Source: Sphingobacteriales bacterium 46-32 (lineage in GTDB: Bacteria > Bacteroidota > Bacteroidia > Chitinophagales > Chitinophagaceae). From it: 64,000 nucleotides of DNA. The notes beneath the pieces were generated by a model. That model searched no databases. It was not told the DNA's origin and worked only from the letters and a program-made list of their open reading frames with translations. The position numbers and the translations under genes were made by a program. The stretch covers positions 1,509,203 through 1,573,202 of the forward strand of contig MKTY01000020.1 in assembly GCA_001898485.1 (NCBI GenBank), written 5' to 3'. Shown one piece after another: positions 44,815 through 52,514 of this stretch (position 1 is the first letter of the stretch; every line of letters begins with the position of its first letter).

Positions 44815-45759
44815 ATGCATACCCCACCCGATATCTGGGCACTGGCCTATAAACAGCCCCCCATGCAGGAGCAGCAAATGCTGTTGCTGGAAAAGGAGCA
44901 ACAGGTTCCCGGGACCGTACAGTATTCCATCCGCCGCTATCAGCGCAATGTGAATATGAATATGGAAGACACCGGCATGCTGGTATATCATTACGAAAAA
45001 CAGGCGGCCCAGGAAAGTTATCTTGAGTTGAAATTTTGCATTAGCGGCAATATCTACTGTCGTCAGAAAAATGCAGAATGTGATACCTGTCAGCTCCATG
45101 CCACCAAAAACTGTTCTGAACGGGTGGAAAGTGTGGATATGCTGAGCTTCCGCTTTTCGCCAGCCCAGCTTTCGCAGTTTGTGAAACCACGCAAATCGGG
45201 TAACAGCCTGCTTACCGACGAAGTACTTTCTTTTGAACGTATGTCATCCTTTACCAAAATACTTCCGCTCTGCGGCAAGTCGAGAATGGTACTGGAGGCT
45301 ATACTCAATAATCAGCATACCGGCTCACTCGAAAATATCTTTATCAACGCACAGATCCAGATGCTGCTGCTTTACAGCCTGGATTGTATGGTTGGTGAAA
45401 AAGAAATCAATGTTATTCAATGTAAATTCCTGGCCAATGAGGCGGACCGCGAAAAGATCAACCGCGCCCGGGAAGTACTGATTCAGCATATTGGTGAGCC
45501 TATCACCATTAAGGAACTGAGCCGCAAGGTGGCGATGAATGAATGCTACCTGAAAAAGGGATTCAAAGAAATGTTTGGTACCACCATCTTTGACTTTTAC
45601 CAAAGCCAGCGCATGGAGCATGCCAAATACCTGTTGTATGAAAAAGGACTTAGCGTTACGGACGTATCCATGATGCTGGGCTATTCCTCCATCTCCCATT
45701 TCTCCACTGCATTCAAAAAGCATACAGGCCTGAAGCCCTGTGAGCTCCTTTTACGTTAA
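44815..45759 (+). CDS. AraC family regulator with a cysteine cluster
   Basis: This 314-residue protein has a C-terminal double HTH of the AraC/XylS family (VLIQHIGEPITIKELSRKVAMNECYLKKGFKEMFG, then GLSVTDVSMMLGYSSISHFSTAFKKHTG). The N-terminal ~215 residues do not match a cupin sugar-binding domain I recognise. Five cysteines fall in 26 residues (C75, C82, C89, C92, C100), plus H95, a plausible metal- or redox-sensing site. A perfect -7 element (TAAATTTG, 44800-44807) lies seven bases before the ATG. It is divergent from lpxA and upstream of the heme-lipoprotein region. Confidence 0.88.
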   Translation: MHTPPDIWALAYKQPPMQEQQMLLLEKEQQVPGTVQYSIRRYQRNVNMNMEDTGMLVYHYEKQAAQESYLELKFCISGNIYCRQKNAECDTCQLHATKNCSERVESVDMLSFRFSPAQLSQFVKPRKSGNSLLTDEVLSFERMSSFTKILPLCGKSRMVLEAILNNQHTGSLENIFINAQIQMLLLYSLDCMVGEKEINVIQCKFLANEADREKINRAREVLIQHIGEPITIKELSRKVAMNECYLKKGFKEMFGTTIFDFYQSQRMEHAKYLLYEKGLSVTDVSMMLGYSSISHFSTAFKKHTGLKPCELLLR

Positions 45760-45822
45760 AGAAAATAGAAACCTTTTTTTCTGCATACGTCTTTATGACT
45801 ATGTCCGTTTTGTGTTCAAACT

Positions 45823-45879
45823 GGTCATGACCGGCGCTTGACAAAGATCAAGATCAGGCTTATGTGACTTTTGTCATAT
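45823..45879 (+). promoter_or_regulatory. Three dyads including an FNR-like box
   Basis: Within 57 bases upstream of the gene at 45918 lie GGTCATGACC (45823-45832, perfect palindrome), TTGACAAAGATCAA (45838-45851, one mismatch from the FNR consensus TTGATnnnnATCAA) and ATGTGACTTTTGTCATAT (45862-45879, one mismatch between its 7-base arms). The middle site would be read as a Crp/Fnr-family operator, suggesting control by oxygen or nitric oxide. No Crp/Fnr gene is in the window. Confidence 0.6.
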
Positions 45880-45917
45880 TTAATCTCTTCCGAAAGTCTG
45901 ATCTTGTTGTAGCGTTT

Positions 45918-46313
45918 ATGAAAACGGGTATACTGATAGCAGCACTACTGATTTTTTGCTTTGGCGATAAAACGCTGGCAGAGAGGCCGGTCTGTTTTTG
46001 TAATCCAACACCTTTTTTTTGTAATGATATATCCCACGCTGTTATCGGAAACGGAGTACCGGACAGTAAGCAGCTAATTGTAAAAGAGCTGACCGTTTCT
46101 TATAATAAACAGCAATTGCTTACAGATAGAGGCGGGCATAAGCATCGAAAACTTCGCCAACGCCTTCAGCGCATATCCGCCTGTGCGGCGGAGCCAGCAT
46201 CTGCAATGCCGGTTGTTTTTTCGCAGGCTTTAGTACCCTTCACAGATAAACATGAGACACTACTTAAAAGTGCCGGCTTTCCGCCATTCCAGCCTCCGCG
46301 ACCGCTAAGCTGA
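45918..46313 (+). CDS. Small secreted protein, unknown function
   Basis: This 131-residue protein starts MKTGILIAALLIFCFGDKTLAERP, a credible signal peptide, and continues with three clustered cysteines (CFCNPTPFFC) and a basic middle (HKHRKLRQRLQR). The upstream in-frame start at 45864 lies inside the promoter dyads, so 45918 is chosen. It has no family I recognise. Its position after an FNR-like box and before the heme lipoproteins suggests a link, but this is inference; the region could also be a short non-functional frame. Confidence 0.5.
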   Translation: MKTGILIAALLIFCFGDKTLAERPVCFCNPTPFFCNDISHAVIGNGVPDSKQLIVKELTVSYNKQQLLTDRGGHKHRKLRQRLQRISACAAEPASAMPVVFSQALVPFTDKHETLLKSAGFPPFQPPRPLS

Positions 46314-46336
46314 TTTCCCTCAACCTGGATTATAGA

Positions 46337-46382
46337 TGCCTGTGATATATACAGGCAGAAAGCGATGTATTGATAAATACAT
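46337..46382 (+). promoter_or_regulatory. Two dyads in the promoter region of the heme-lipoprotein operon
   Basis: TGCCTGT (46337-46343) pairs with ACAGGCA (46351-46357), and ATGTATT (46365-46371) pairs with AATACAT (46376-46382), both perfectly. They lie 47-92 bases before the first lipoprotein gene. A repressor or activator site, or a terminator for the small upstream gene, are both possible. Confidence 0.45.
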
Positions 46383-46428
46383 GGCCTGTTTATTTATTGT
46401 CTTTTTTTCAAAGCGTTAGATCCATTTT

Positions 46429-47124
46429 ATGTATAAGCGATTAGTATACCCAATGGCCCTGCTGGCTATTGCCCTGCTGCTGGTGGTGGCCTGCCGCCAT
46501 GACTATGTAAGTGCTACAGATACGGGCAATCTTAATCCGCCCACACCCTCTGCCACCTGTTCACCAGACTCTGTTTATTTCGTAACCCAGGTGCAACCTG
46601 TTATTTCCTCTAATTGTACCATGAGCGGTTGTCACGACAATGTCTCACATGCAGAAGGTGTTAATCTGACTTCTTATAACAACATCATGCGTTATGTAGT
46701 GCCCGGTAATGCAGGTTCGAGCAAATTATATAAAGTAATGATAAGGACGGGAGGGGAGCGAATGCCGCCCAATGCACCTTTGAGCAGTACCCAACTGGCA
46801 TTGATTCAGCAATGGATCAATCAGGGTGCATTGAACAATAACTGTGCAGGCAATTGCGATGATGCCATATTTACCTACAGTTCCGCTGTAAAACCGATTC
46901 TTTCGGCGCGTTGTGTAGGTTGTCATAACCCTTCTTCGCTGGGTGGTGGCATTGACCTGTCGACTTATAATGCGGTAAAAACTGTAGCGTTGTCAGGTCA
47001 ACTCGCTGGCGCTGTAGCAGGCAAAGCAGGATTTACCCCTATGCCCCAGAATGCCAGCCGCCTGAGCGATTGTGAAATATCACAGATACAAAAATGGGTA
47101 GATGCCGGCGCATTAAATTACTGA
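46429..47124 (+). CDS. Lipoprotein with two cytochrome c-like heme motifs
   Basis: This 231-residue protein has a lipobox (VVAC22). Two similar domains follow. The first has C63-TMSG-C68-H69, a CX4CH motif, with RMPPN (M112) as a possible distal ligand. The second has C162-VG-C165-H166, a standard CX2CH, with TPMPQN as distal ligand. Each domain ends in an IQxWI/VxxGA motif. CX4CH heme attachment is known in some multiheme cytochromes. It heads a tight run of same-strand genes (13, 11, 4 and 5 bases apart) and probably carries electrons at the outer or cytoplasmic membrane. Confidence 0.85.
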   Translation: MYKRLVYPMALLAIALLLVVACRHDYVSATDTGNLNPPTPSATCSPDSVYFVTQVQPVISSNCTMSGCHDNVSHAEGVNLTSYNNIMRYVVPGNAGSSKLYKVMIRTGGERMPPNAPLSSTQLALIQQWINQGALNNNCAGNCDDAIFTYSSAVKPILSARCVGCHNPSSLGGGIDLSTYNAVKTVALSGQLAGAVAGKAGFTPMPQNASRLSDCEISQIQKWVDAGALNY

Positions 47125-47137
47125 TAAACTGAATAAG

Positions 47138-47515
47138 ATGAGAATGATATCCTTAATGATATTGTGCTGCCTGGCATTGCTGGTACTGCACTCCTGCTAC
47201 TACGATAAAGAGCAACTGTTGTATAGCAACTCCAATGCAACCTGCGATACTGCCGGTGTAGCTTCATACACCCAAAAGATAGTTCCGCTGCTCAAACAAT
47301 ATTGCTACAGTTGCCATACAGGCAGTTTCCCTTCGGGAAATATTCTGATGGGTACTTATACTGCCGATAAAGCCATTGCACTGAACGGAAAGCTTTATGG
47401 AAGTATTACTCATGCATCCGGGTATTCTCCCATGCCGCAGGGATTATCCAAATTAACCGATTGCCAGATAGCTACCGTTAAAAAATGGATCGATGAAGGC
47501 ACGCAGAATAATTAA
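47138..47515 (+). CDS. Single-domain cytochrome c-like lipoprotein
   Basis: This 125-residue protein has a lipobox (LHSC20) and one heme motif C56-YS-C59-H60 in a domain resembling each half of the preceding protein (ILMGTYTADKAIALNGKLYGSI, then YSPMPQG as the likely distal methionine, and VKKWIDEGT). It looks like a duplicated relative of its upstream neighbour, 13 bases away. A one-electron carrier role is likely; partners are unknown. Confidence 0.85.
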   Translation: MRMISLMILCCLALLVLHSCYYDKEQLLYSNSNATCDTAGVASYTQKIVPLLKQYCYSCHTGSFPSGNILMGTYTADKAIALNGKLYGSITHASGYSPMPQGLSKLTDCQIATVKKWIDEGTQNN

Positions 47516-47526
47516 AAGAACAGCGT

Positions 47527-48000
47527 ATGAAAAAAAGAAAAAAAATATTGTTTGGCATAAGTATGCTTTTGCTACTGGGCATAGCAGCTTCTGCATATAT
47601 CTATAAGGAATACAACAGAAGACATACCGATACAGGTAAACTTAACCCGGACTATTTGCTAACCACTACAGCATTACTCGATCAGTTTGCTCATGATTCA
47701 GCAATGTCGTCACAAAAGTATATGGATAAGTTGATACAGGTATCCGGAGTTGTGAAACAAATCGACAGAATCGATGATCAGAATGTGGTGGTGGTTATGG
47801 GCAATCCTGATGACAGGTCAGCCGTACGATGCAGCCTTGATAGCTCGCATCAATCGGAGGCGATGACTTTGCAGACCGGTCAGATGGTATCTGTAAAAGG
47901 AATATGCTCAGGATACAACCAGGACGAGTTACTGGGCTCAGATGTAATATTGATCCGATGTGTGCCGGTTGCACAGGTATTAACTGGAAGTAAAAATTAG
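47527..48000 (+). CDS. OB-fold (tRNA_anti-like) membrane-anchored protein
   Basis: This 157-residue protein has a hydrophobic N-terminal anchor (KKILFGISMLLLLGIAASAYI) and a beta-rich domain with MDKLIQVSGVVKQIDRIDDQNVVVVMG and GQMVSVKGICSGY, the pattern of the OB-fold tRNA_anti-like family. In other genomes such proteins occur as putative periplasmic lipoproteins. The OB-fold may bind a small ligand or protein rather than tRNA. It starts 11 bases after the second heme lipoprotein. Confidence 0.8.
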   Translation: MKKRKKILFGISMLLLLGIAASAYIYKEYNRRHTDTGKLNPDYLLTTTALLDQFAHDSAMSSQKYMDKLIQVSGVVKQIDRIDDQNVVVVMGNPDDRSAVRCSLDSSHQSEAMTLQTGQMVSVKGICSGYNQDELLGSDVILIRCVPVAQVLTGSKN

Positions 48001-48004
48001 CAGT

Positions 48005-48562
48005 ATGAAAAAAATAAGAATAATAACAACACTTTTTTGCCTGGTTTCAGTATCCGGGTATTCGCAGATGTCATTTACGAAAACCGGTAAAGTTGAATTT
48101 GATGCTACCGCAGCGTCTTCGCCAGAGCGGATTGAGGGAACCACTCATGCGGCAACAGCAGTGCTGGATACGCGGAATGGCCAATTACAGTTTTCAATAC
48201 TCATTAAGAGTTTCGCTTTTGAACGGGCGCTGATGGAAGAGCATTTTAATGAAAATTATATGGAAAGTGATAAATACCCGAAAGCAGAGTTTAGGGGAAA
48301 TGTACTGAATATGGCTGCGACAGATTTTGCCAAAGATGGCACATACCAGGTGAAGGTAAAAGGAAAACTGACCCTGCATGGAGAATCGCGTGATATCGAA
48401 ACAGAAGGCAGGTTGCAGGTTAGGGGTAGCTCCATACAGGCCACCGCTTCTTTTCAAATAACACTGGCCGATTACAAAATTTCTATCCCGGGCCTCGTTG
48501 CCGACAAAGTGGCCAAAACTGCCCGTATCAGCATCGACTGCAAGCTTGAACCTTTAAAATAA
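48005..48562 (+). CDS. YceI family periplasmic protein
   Basis: This 185-residue protein has a signal peptide (to about residue 19) and the YceI lipocalin-like barrel: TGKVEFDATAASSPERIEGTTH, FERALMEEHFNENYMESDKYPKAEFRG, and KVKGKLTLHGESRDI. Structurally studied family members bind isoprenoid chains such as ubiquinone precursors. Next to heme lipoproteins this suggests handling of a quinone or other lipid, which is inference. It starts 4 bases after the OB-fold gene. Confidence 0.92.
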   Translation: MKKIRIITTLFCLVSVSGYSQMSFTKTGKVEFDATAASSPERIEGTTHAATAVLDTRNGQLQFSILIKSFAFERALMEEHFNENYMESDKYPKAEFRGNVLNMAATDFAKDGTYQVKVKGKLTLHGESRDIETEGRLQVRGSSIQATASFQITLADYKISIPGLVADKVAKTARISIDCKLEPLK

Positions 48563-48567
48563 ATTTT

Positions 48568-49479
48568 ATGGATGATAATAAGACGAAAGCGTGGAAATAT
48601 GTATCGGTAATAGCAATCCTGCTTGTTACGAATCATTACCTGCAGGCGCAGGATACTGATCTGCTTAAGTTGGTAGATAGTGAGAAGCCGCGCAAGGAGT
48701 ATGTAAAAAATGCCTTCAAGTCACCACGCGTTATTCAAAGCCAGTCTATCGAATTCCTGAGGCCCGGTACTATGGATTTTCGTATCCTGCACCGCTTTGG
48801 TCAGCTTGACCAGGGATATAAGAACTTCTTTGGTCTTGACCAGGCCAGTATGCGGATGGGTTTCGATTTCGGAATAAAACGTAATCTGATGGCAGGAGTA
48901 GGCAGGAGTACCTATAAAAAAGAGCTGGATGGTTATGTAAAATATGCCCCCTTTATGCAGTCTACAGGCCCTGGCTCATTTCCTGTTACCATAGCAGTGG
49001 TGGCAGGAGTTACTATGGACGGAACGAGCTGGGCTGATCCGGCAAGGAAAAACTATTTTACCTCCCGGCTTGCCTATTATTTTCAGGGGATAGTCGGGCG
49101 TAAAATATCCGATGCATTTACGCTGCAGGTGATGCCAACAGTGATCCACAAAAATCTCGTGCAAAACGCCGGTGATGGCAATGATATTATGGCGGCAGGT
49201 ATTGGCGGCAGGTTACGGTTAAGTCGGCGCGTAGCATTGACCTGCGACTATTTTCATGTCTTCAATCCATTGACTGATAATAATTATCATGATCCGCTTT
49301 CGGTGGGTGTAGATATTGAAACAGGCGGACACGTATTTCAACTGCATTTTACCAACTCAACAGGAATGAATGAGCGGGCCGTTATTACCGAAACAACGGG
49401 CCGATGGGGGAAAGGCGAAATCAGATTTGGCTTTAATCTGTCGCGGGTTTTTCAATTGAAAAAACAAAAAGTAAAATAA
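48568..49479 (+). CDS. DUF5777-type outer-membrane beta-barrel protein
   Basis: This 303-residue protein has an N-terminal hydrophobic export signal (residues 11-26, ending LQAQ) and then alternating strands ending in a terminal aromatic-containing strand (IRFGFNLSRVFQL). Segments such as GTMDFRILHRFGQLDQGYKNFFGLDQASMRMGFDFGI match what I know of DUF5777 barrels. It would sit in the outer membrane and completes the operon with the heme lipoproteins and YceI. No transport substrate can be named. Confidence 0.85.
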   Translation: MDDNKTKAWKYVSVIAILLVTNHYLQAQDTDLLKLVDSEKPRKEYVKNAFKSPRVIQSQSIEFLRPGTMDFRILHRFGQLDQGYKNFFGLDQASMRMGFDFGIKRNLMAGVGRSTYKKELDGYVKYAPFMQSTGPGSFPVTIAVVAGVTMDGTSWADPARKNYFTSRLAYYFQGIVGRKISDAFTLQVMPTVIHKNLVQNAGDGNDIMAAGIGGRLRLSRRVALTCDYFHVFNPLTDNNYHDPLSVGVDIETGGHVFQLHFTNSTGMNERAVITETTGRWGKGEIRFGFNLSRVFQLKKQKVK

Positions 49480-49483
49480 AAGG

Positions 49484-49520
49484 AAGCCCGGATTGTTGGA
49501 GACATAATCCGGGCTTTTAA
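49484..49520. terminator. Bidirectional intrinsic terminator
   Basis: AAGCCCGGATT (49484-49494) pairs with AATCCGGGCTT (49506-49516), followed by TTAAAA on the plus strand and preceded by TTTT-complementary A-runs for the minus strand. It separates the convergent barrel-protein and ferritin genes. Confidence 0.8.
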
Positions 49521-49526
49521 AAAAAA

Positions 49527-50036
49527 TTATTTCTTTCCTTCTGCTCCCCGATAATTCATGATATCGCGATCAAATAGATAAAGTCCGCTCTTGTCATCGC
49601 CAATCAGCTCAAGTTTATCATTGAGTGTGCGGGCAGTACGTTCCTCTTCTATTTGTTCGTTTACGTACCACTGCAGGAAGTTGTGTGTAGCATAATCTTT
49701 TTCGGTTAGCGACAGGTGCACCAGGTCATTAATACTATTGCTCACTTTCAGTTCGTGTTTCAGAAATTCCTCAAACAGTTTTTTTAATGAGGTAAAAGTG
49801 AGTGTAGGTTGTTCCAGTGCAGGCACCACCGCAAAACCACCACGTTCGTTGACGAAACGCAGTAGTTTTAGCATATGAACCCGCTCTTCGTCTGACTGTT
49901 TGTAGAAGAATTCGGTCACGCCAACCAGCCCAGGTTGTATTTCGGCCCAGGAGGCCATGGCCAGATAAGCCTGTGATGATTCTGCTTCCATCTGTACCTG
50001 CTTGTTGAGTGCGTCCTGTATAGCTTTCGATAACAT
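49527..50036 (-). CDS. ftnA: Ferritin
   Basis: This 169-residue four-helix-bundle protein stores iron as a 24-subunit shell. Ferroxidase ligands fit the non-heme ferritin pattern: glutamates in MEAESSQAYLAM, the E-E-x-x-H arrangement in SDEERVHML, and glutamates in the third and fourth helices (NEQIEEERTA). Heme-binding methionines of bacterioferritin are not evident. The gene is divergent from the M1 peptidase; a dyad lies about 30 bases upstream of its start. Confidence 0.95.
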   Translation of the reverse strand: MLSKAIQDALNKQVQMEAESSQAYLAMASWAEIQPGLVGVTEFFYKQSDEERVHMLKLLRFVNERGGFAVVPALEQPTLTFTSLKKLFEEFLKHELKVSNSINDLVHLSLTEKDYATHNFLQWYVNEQIEEERTARTLNDKLELIGDDKSGLYLFDRDIMNYRGAEGKK

Positions 50037-50064
50037 AATAAAGGGTTTTGATGTTACAAATTAC

Positions 50065-50083
50065 TACTATTTCGAAGATAGTA
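50065..50083. promoter_or_regulatory. Dyad upstream of ferritin
   Basis: TACTATTTCGAAGATAGTA has 6-bp perfect outer arms (TACTAT/ATAGTA) with a nearly symmetrical centre. It lies about 30-50 bases upstream of the ferritin start, in a suitable place for an iron- or peroxide-responsive regulator, but does not clearly match the Fur consensus. Confidence 0.4.
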
Positions 50084-50214
50084 CCTATTGCGATCGTGTC
50101 AGCGTATTGTCGATTTTCTGGCTGGCACAGGGGGATTTATTTGTTCCTTTTTACTTAATTTCATCGCTTCTTAGCTCACCTCACCGGGCCTGGCCCGGAT
50201 TTAAAACAATCATC

Positions 50215-52170
50215 ATGATCAAAAAAAAGCTTTCATGGGCATTGGTACTGTTAGTAGTCAGTACCACTTCACTGGCCCAGCAAGCGGAGTCCAAGTATGA
50301 TCCGCATGCACTGTTTTCCCCGTTGTTCTATACCCAGAATGGTAATGAATATCGTGCCGCCACAGGCGAACCGGGGCCAGCCTACTGGCAAAACAAAGCA
50401 GATTACCAGATTGCGGCCCAGTTGGATGAAGCCAAAAAAGAAGTGACGGCTACCGTTACAATTACTTATACCAATAACAGCCCTCAGCGTCTTCCCTACA
50501 TTTGGCTGCAATTGGATGAAAACCTTTTCAACAGTTCTTCACGCGGACAGGCTAAAATGCCTGCTACCGGCCGTAGCCGTTATGGCGATGCCACTTCAAA
50601 ATTTGACGGCGGCTATAAGATAAAATCTGTAAAAGTCATCAGTGGTGCAGCGCAATCAGATGCCAACTACCTGGTAAATGATACACGTATGCAGGTACGC
50701 CTGGCCAATGCAGTGGCCGCAAAAGGCGGTAGCCTGAAGTTAAAGATCGAGTATTCTTACACAGTGCCCGATTATGGCGCAGACCGTACCGGCATTCTGA
50801 ATACCAAAAACGGTAACATCTTCGCCATAGCCCAGTGGTATCCCCGCCTCTGTGTGTTTGATGATGTACGCGGATGGAATACGGACCCCTACCTGGGCGC
50901 CAGCGAATTTTATCTCGAGTACGGCAACTTTGATGTAAGCATCACTGCGCCATCGGCCATGATCGTGGTGGCATCAGGTGAATTACAAAATCCCCAGGAT
51001 GTACTTACTGCAAAACAACTGCAGCGCTACAATCAGGCAAAGCAAAGCGATGCAACTGTTATGATCCGCGATAGCGCCGAGGTAACAGATCCTGCTTCAC
51101 GCCCCTCCAAACCTACCGTGACCTGGAAATATAAACTCAACAATGCCCGCGACTTTTCCTGGTCGGCTTCACGTGCCTTTATCTGGGATGCAGCACGTAT
51201 GAACCTGCCTGACGGCAAAAAGGGGCTGGCCATGTCTGTATATCCTGTAGAGTCAAATGGTGTTAAAGCCTGGAGCCGTGCTACCGAATATACCAAAGGT
51301 TCTATTGAAAATTATAGCAAACGCTGGTTCCCTTATCCTTATTACTCTGCTGTAAACGTAGCCTGTAATATCGGTGGTATGGAGTATCCCGGTATCGTAT
51401 TCTGTAGCTATCGTGCACGTACCGAAGGTCTCTGGGGTGTAACCGACCATGAATTTGGCCATACCTGGTTCCCCATGATTGTAGGCAGCAACGAACGCCG
51501 CTACGGATGGATGGATGAAGGCTTCAACACATTTATCAATGATATTGCTGCTGCCGACTTCAACAACGGAGAATACAGCCATCCCCGCCAAAGCGCACAT
51601 AAGAGCCGCCTCTTTACCAACAAAATCGAGTCGGTATACAATACTCCCGATGGTATGATGGAACGCAACATCGGTGCACTGCTCTATGCCAAACCCGGAT
51701 TTGCACTTGGCCTGCTGCGCGATGTAGTACTGGGCGAAGATCGTTTTGACTATGCCTTCAAAAAATATATTCGCGACTGGTCCTACAAACATCCCACACC
51801 CTGGGACTTTTTCCGCAGCATGGAAAATGGTGCGGGCGAAGACCTGGCCTGGTTCTGGAAGAGCGTATTCTTCGAAACCTGGCAGCTTGATCAGGCTGTT
51901 ACCAAGGTGGAATACCGCGACAACAATGCTAAAAATGGCGCACTCGTTACCATTGCCAATCTCGAACAGATGGCTATGCCTGTAACAGTAGAATATACTA
52001 CGGTAAGTGGCAAGAAAGGTCGCAAAATACTACCGGTTGAGATCTGGCAAAGTACAGGTACCTGGAAGTTTGGCCTCGACACCGACGAAGAGCTGAGCTC
52101 TGTAGTACTCGATCCGGACAAACGCCTGCCGGATATGAATCCAGATAATAATACCTGGAAGAAAGAATAA
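50215..52170 (+). CDS. M1 family metallopeptidase
   Basis: This 651-residue protein has a signal peptide (MIKKKLSWALVLLVVSTTSLAQ is the N-terminus, cleaved near residue 21) and a gluzincin domain. The zinc site is H412-EFG-H416 with the third ligand E435 in MDEGF, spaced exactly as in HExxH-X18-E. The GGMEYPG segment matches the exopeptidase GAMEN-type motif in modified form. It is probably a periplasmic or surface aminopeptidase. The frame extends upstream to 50002 but 50215 gives the signal peptide. A strong terminator follows. Confidence 0.93.
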   Translation: MIKKKLSWALVLLVVSTTSLAQQAESKYDPHALFSPLFYTQNGNEYRAATGEPGPAYWQNKADYQIAAQLDEAKKEVTATVTITYTNNSPQRLPYIWLQLDENLFNSSSRGQAKMPATGRSRYGDATSKFDGGYKIKSVKVISGAAQSDANYLVNDTRMQVRLANAVAAKGGSLKLKIEYSYTVPDYGADRTGILNTKNGNIFAIAQWYPRLCVFDDVRGWNTDPYLGASEFYLEYGNFDVSITAPSAMIVVASGELQNPQDVLTAKQLQRYNQAKQSDATVMIRDSAEVTDPASRPSKPTVTWKYKLNNARDFSWSASRAFIWDAARMNLPDGKKGLAMSVYPVESNGVKAWSRATEYTKGSIENYSKRWFPYPYYSAVNVACNIGGMEYPGIVFCSYRARTEGLWGVTDHEFGHTWFPMIVGSNERRYGWMDEGFNTFINDIAAADFNNGEYSHPRQSAHKSRLFTNKIESVYNTPDGMMERNIGALLYAKPGFALGLLRDVVLGEDRFDYAFKKYIRDWSYKHPTPWDFFRSMENGAGEDLAWFWKSVFFETWQLDQAVTKVEYRDNNAKNGALVTIANLEQMAMPVTVEYTTVSGKKGRKILPVEIWQSTGTWKFGLDTDEELSSVVLDPDKRLPDMNPDNNTWKKE

Positions 52171-52193
52171 AAGCAGACAATACTATCCAACAC

Positions 52194-52228
52194 GATCCCC
52201 CGGCGAATCAGCCGGGGGATTTTTTTTG
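52194..52228 (+). terminator. Strong intrinsic terminator after the M1 peptidase
   Basis: ATCCCCCGGC and GCCGGGGGAT form a 10-bp GC-rich stem with a six-base loop, followed by eight consecutive T. Confidence 0.9.
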
Positions 52229-52514
52229 GTGAAAAAACGTTCAATAAATGTTTTTTTCACATGGATAGGGTCCTGGAGTAAAATAACTTTATAGCGTAAA
52301 GAGCGCCATAATGAAGACTGTATAAGGAATAGGGGACGTAAAAGTGAGGGGTATTTATTGATATAAAAGTTTACCAATTCTGGCAGAAAAAGAAACTTTA
52401 AAACCATGTGAGGAATTTGTTCGTGTGCTTCGAATATTATAACCGTCCTGTTAGAGCCAGTTTGCAGGGAATAAAACTTATTGTTTTTTCAGATCAATTT
52501 TTTGGGTGACTCTT
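52229..52514. other. AT-rich noncoding stretch before the HEPN gene
   Basis: I find no credible reading frame or RNA gene in these 286 bases. The region is AT-rich relative to its surroundings and forms the left edge of the AT-rich block ending near 53460. No inverted terminal repeat, direct repeat or integrase that would mark an insertion is visible. Confidence 0.5.

Noticed and set aside
45918-49479. Denitrification or cytochrome oxidase gene cluster
   Set aside because: Despite the FNR-like box and heme motifs, none of the genes encodes a recognisable reductase or oxidase subunit, so a specific respiratory assignment would be unsupported.
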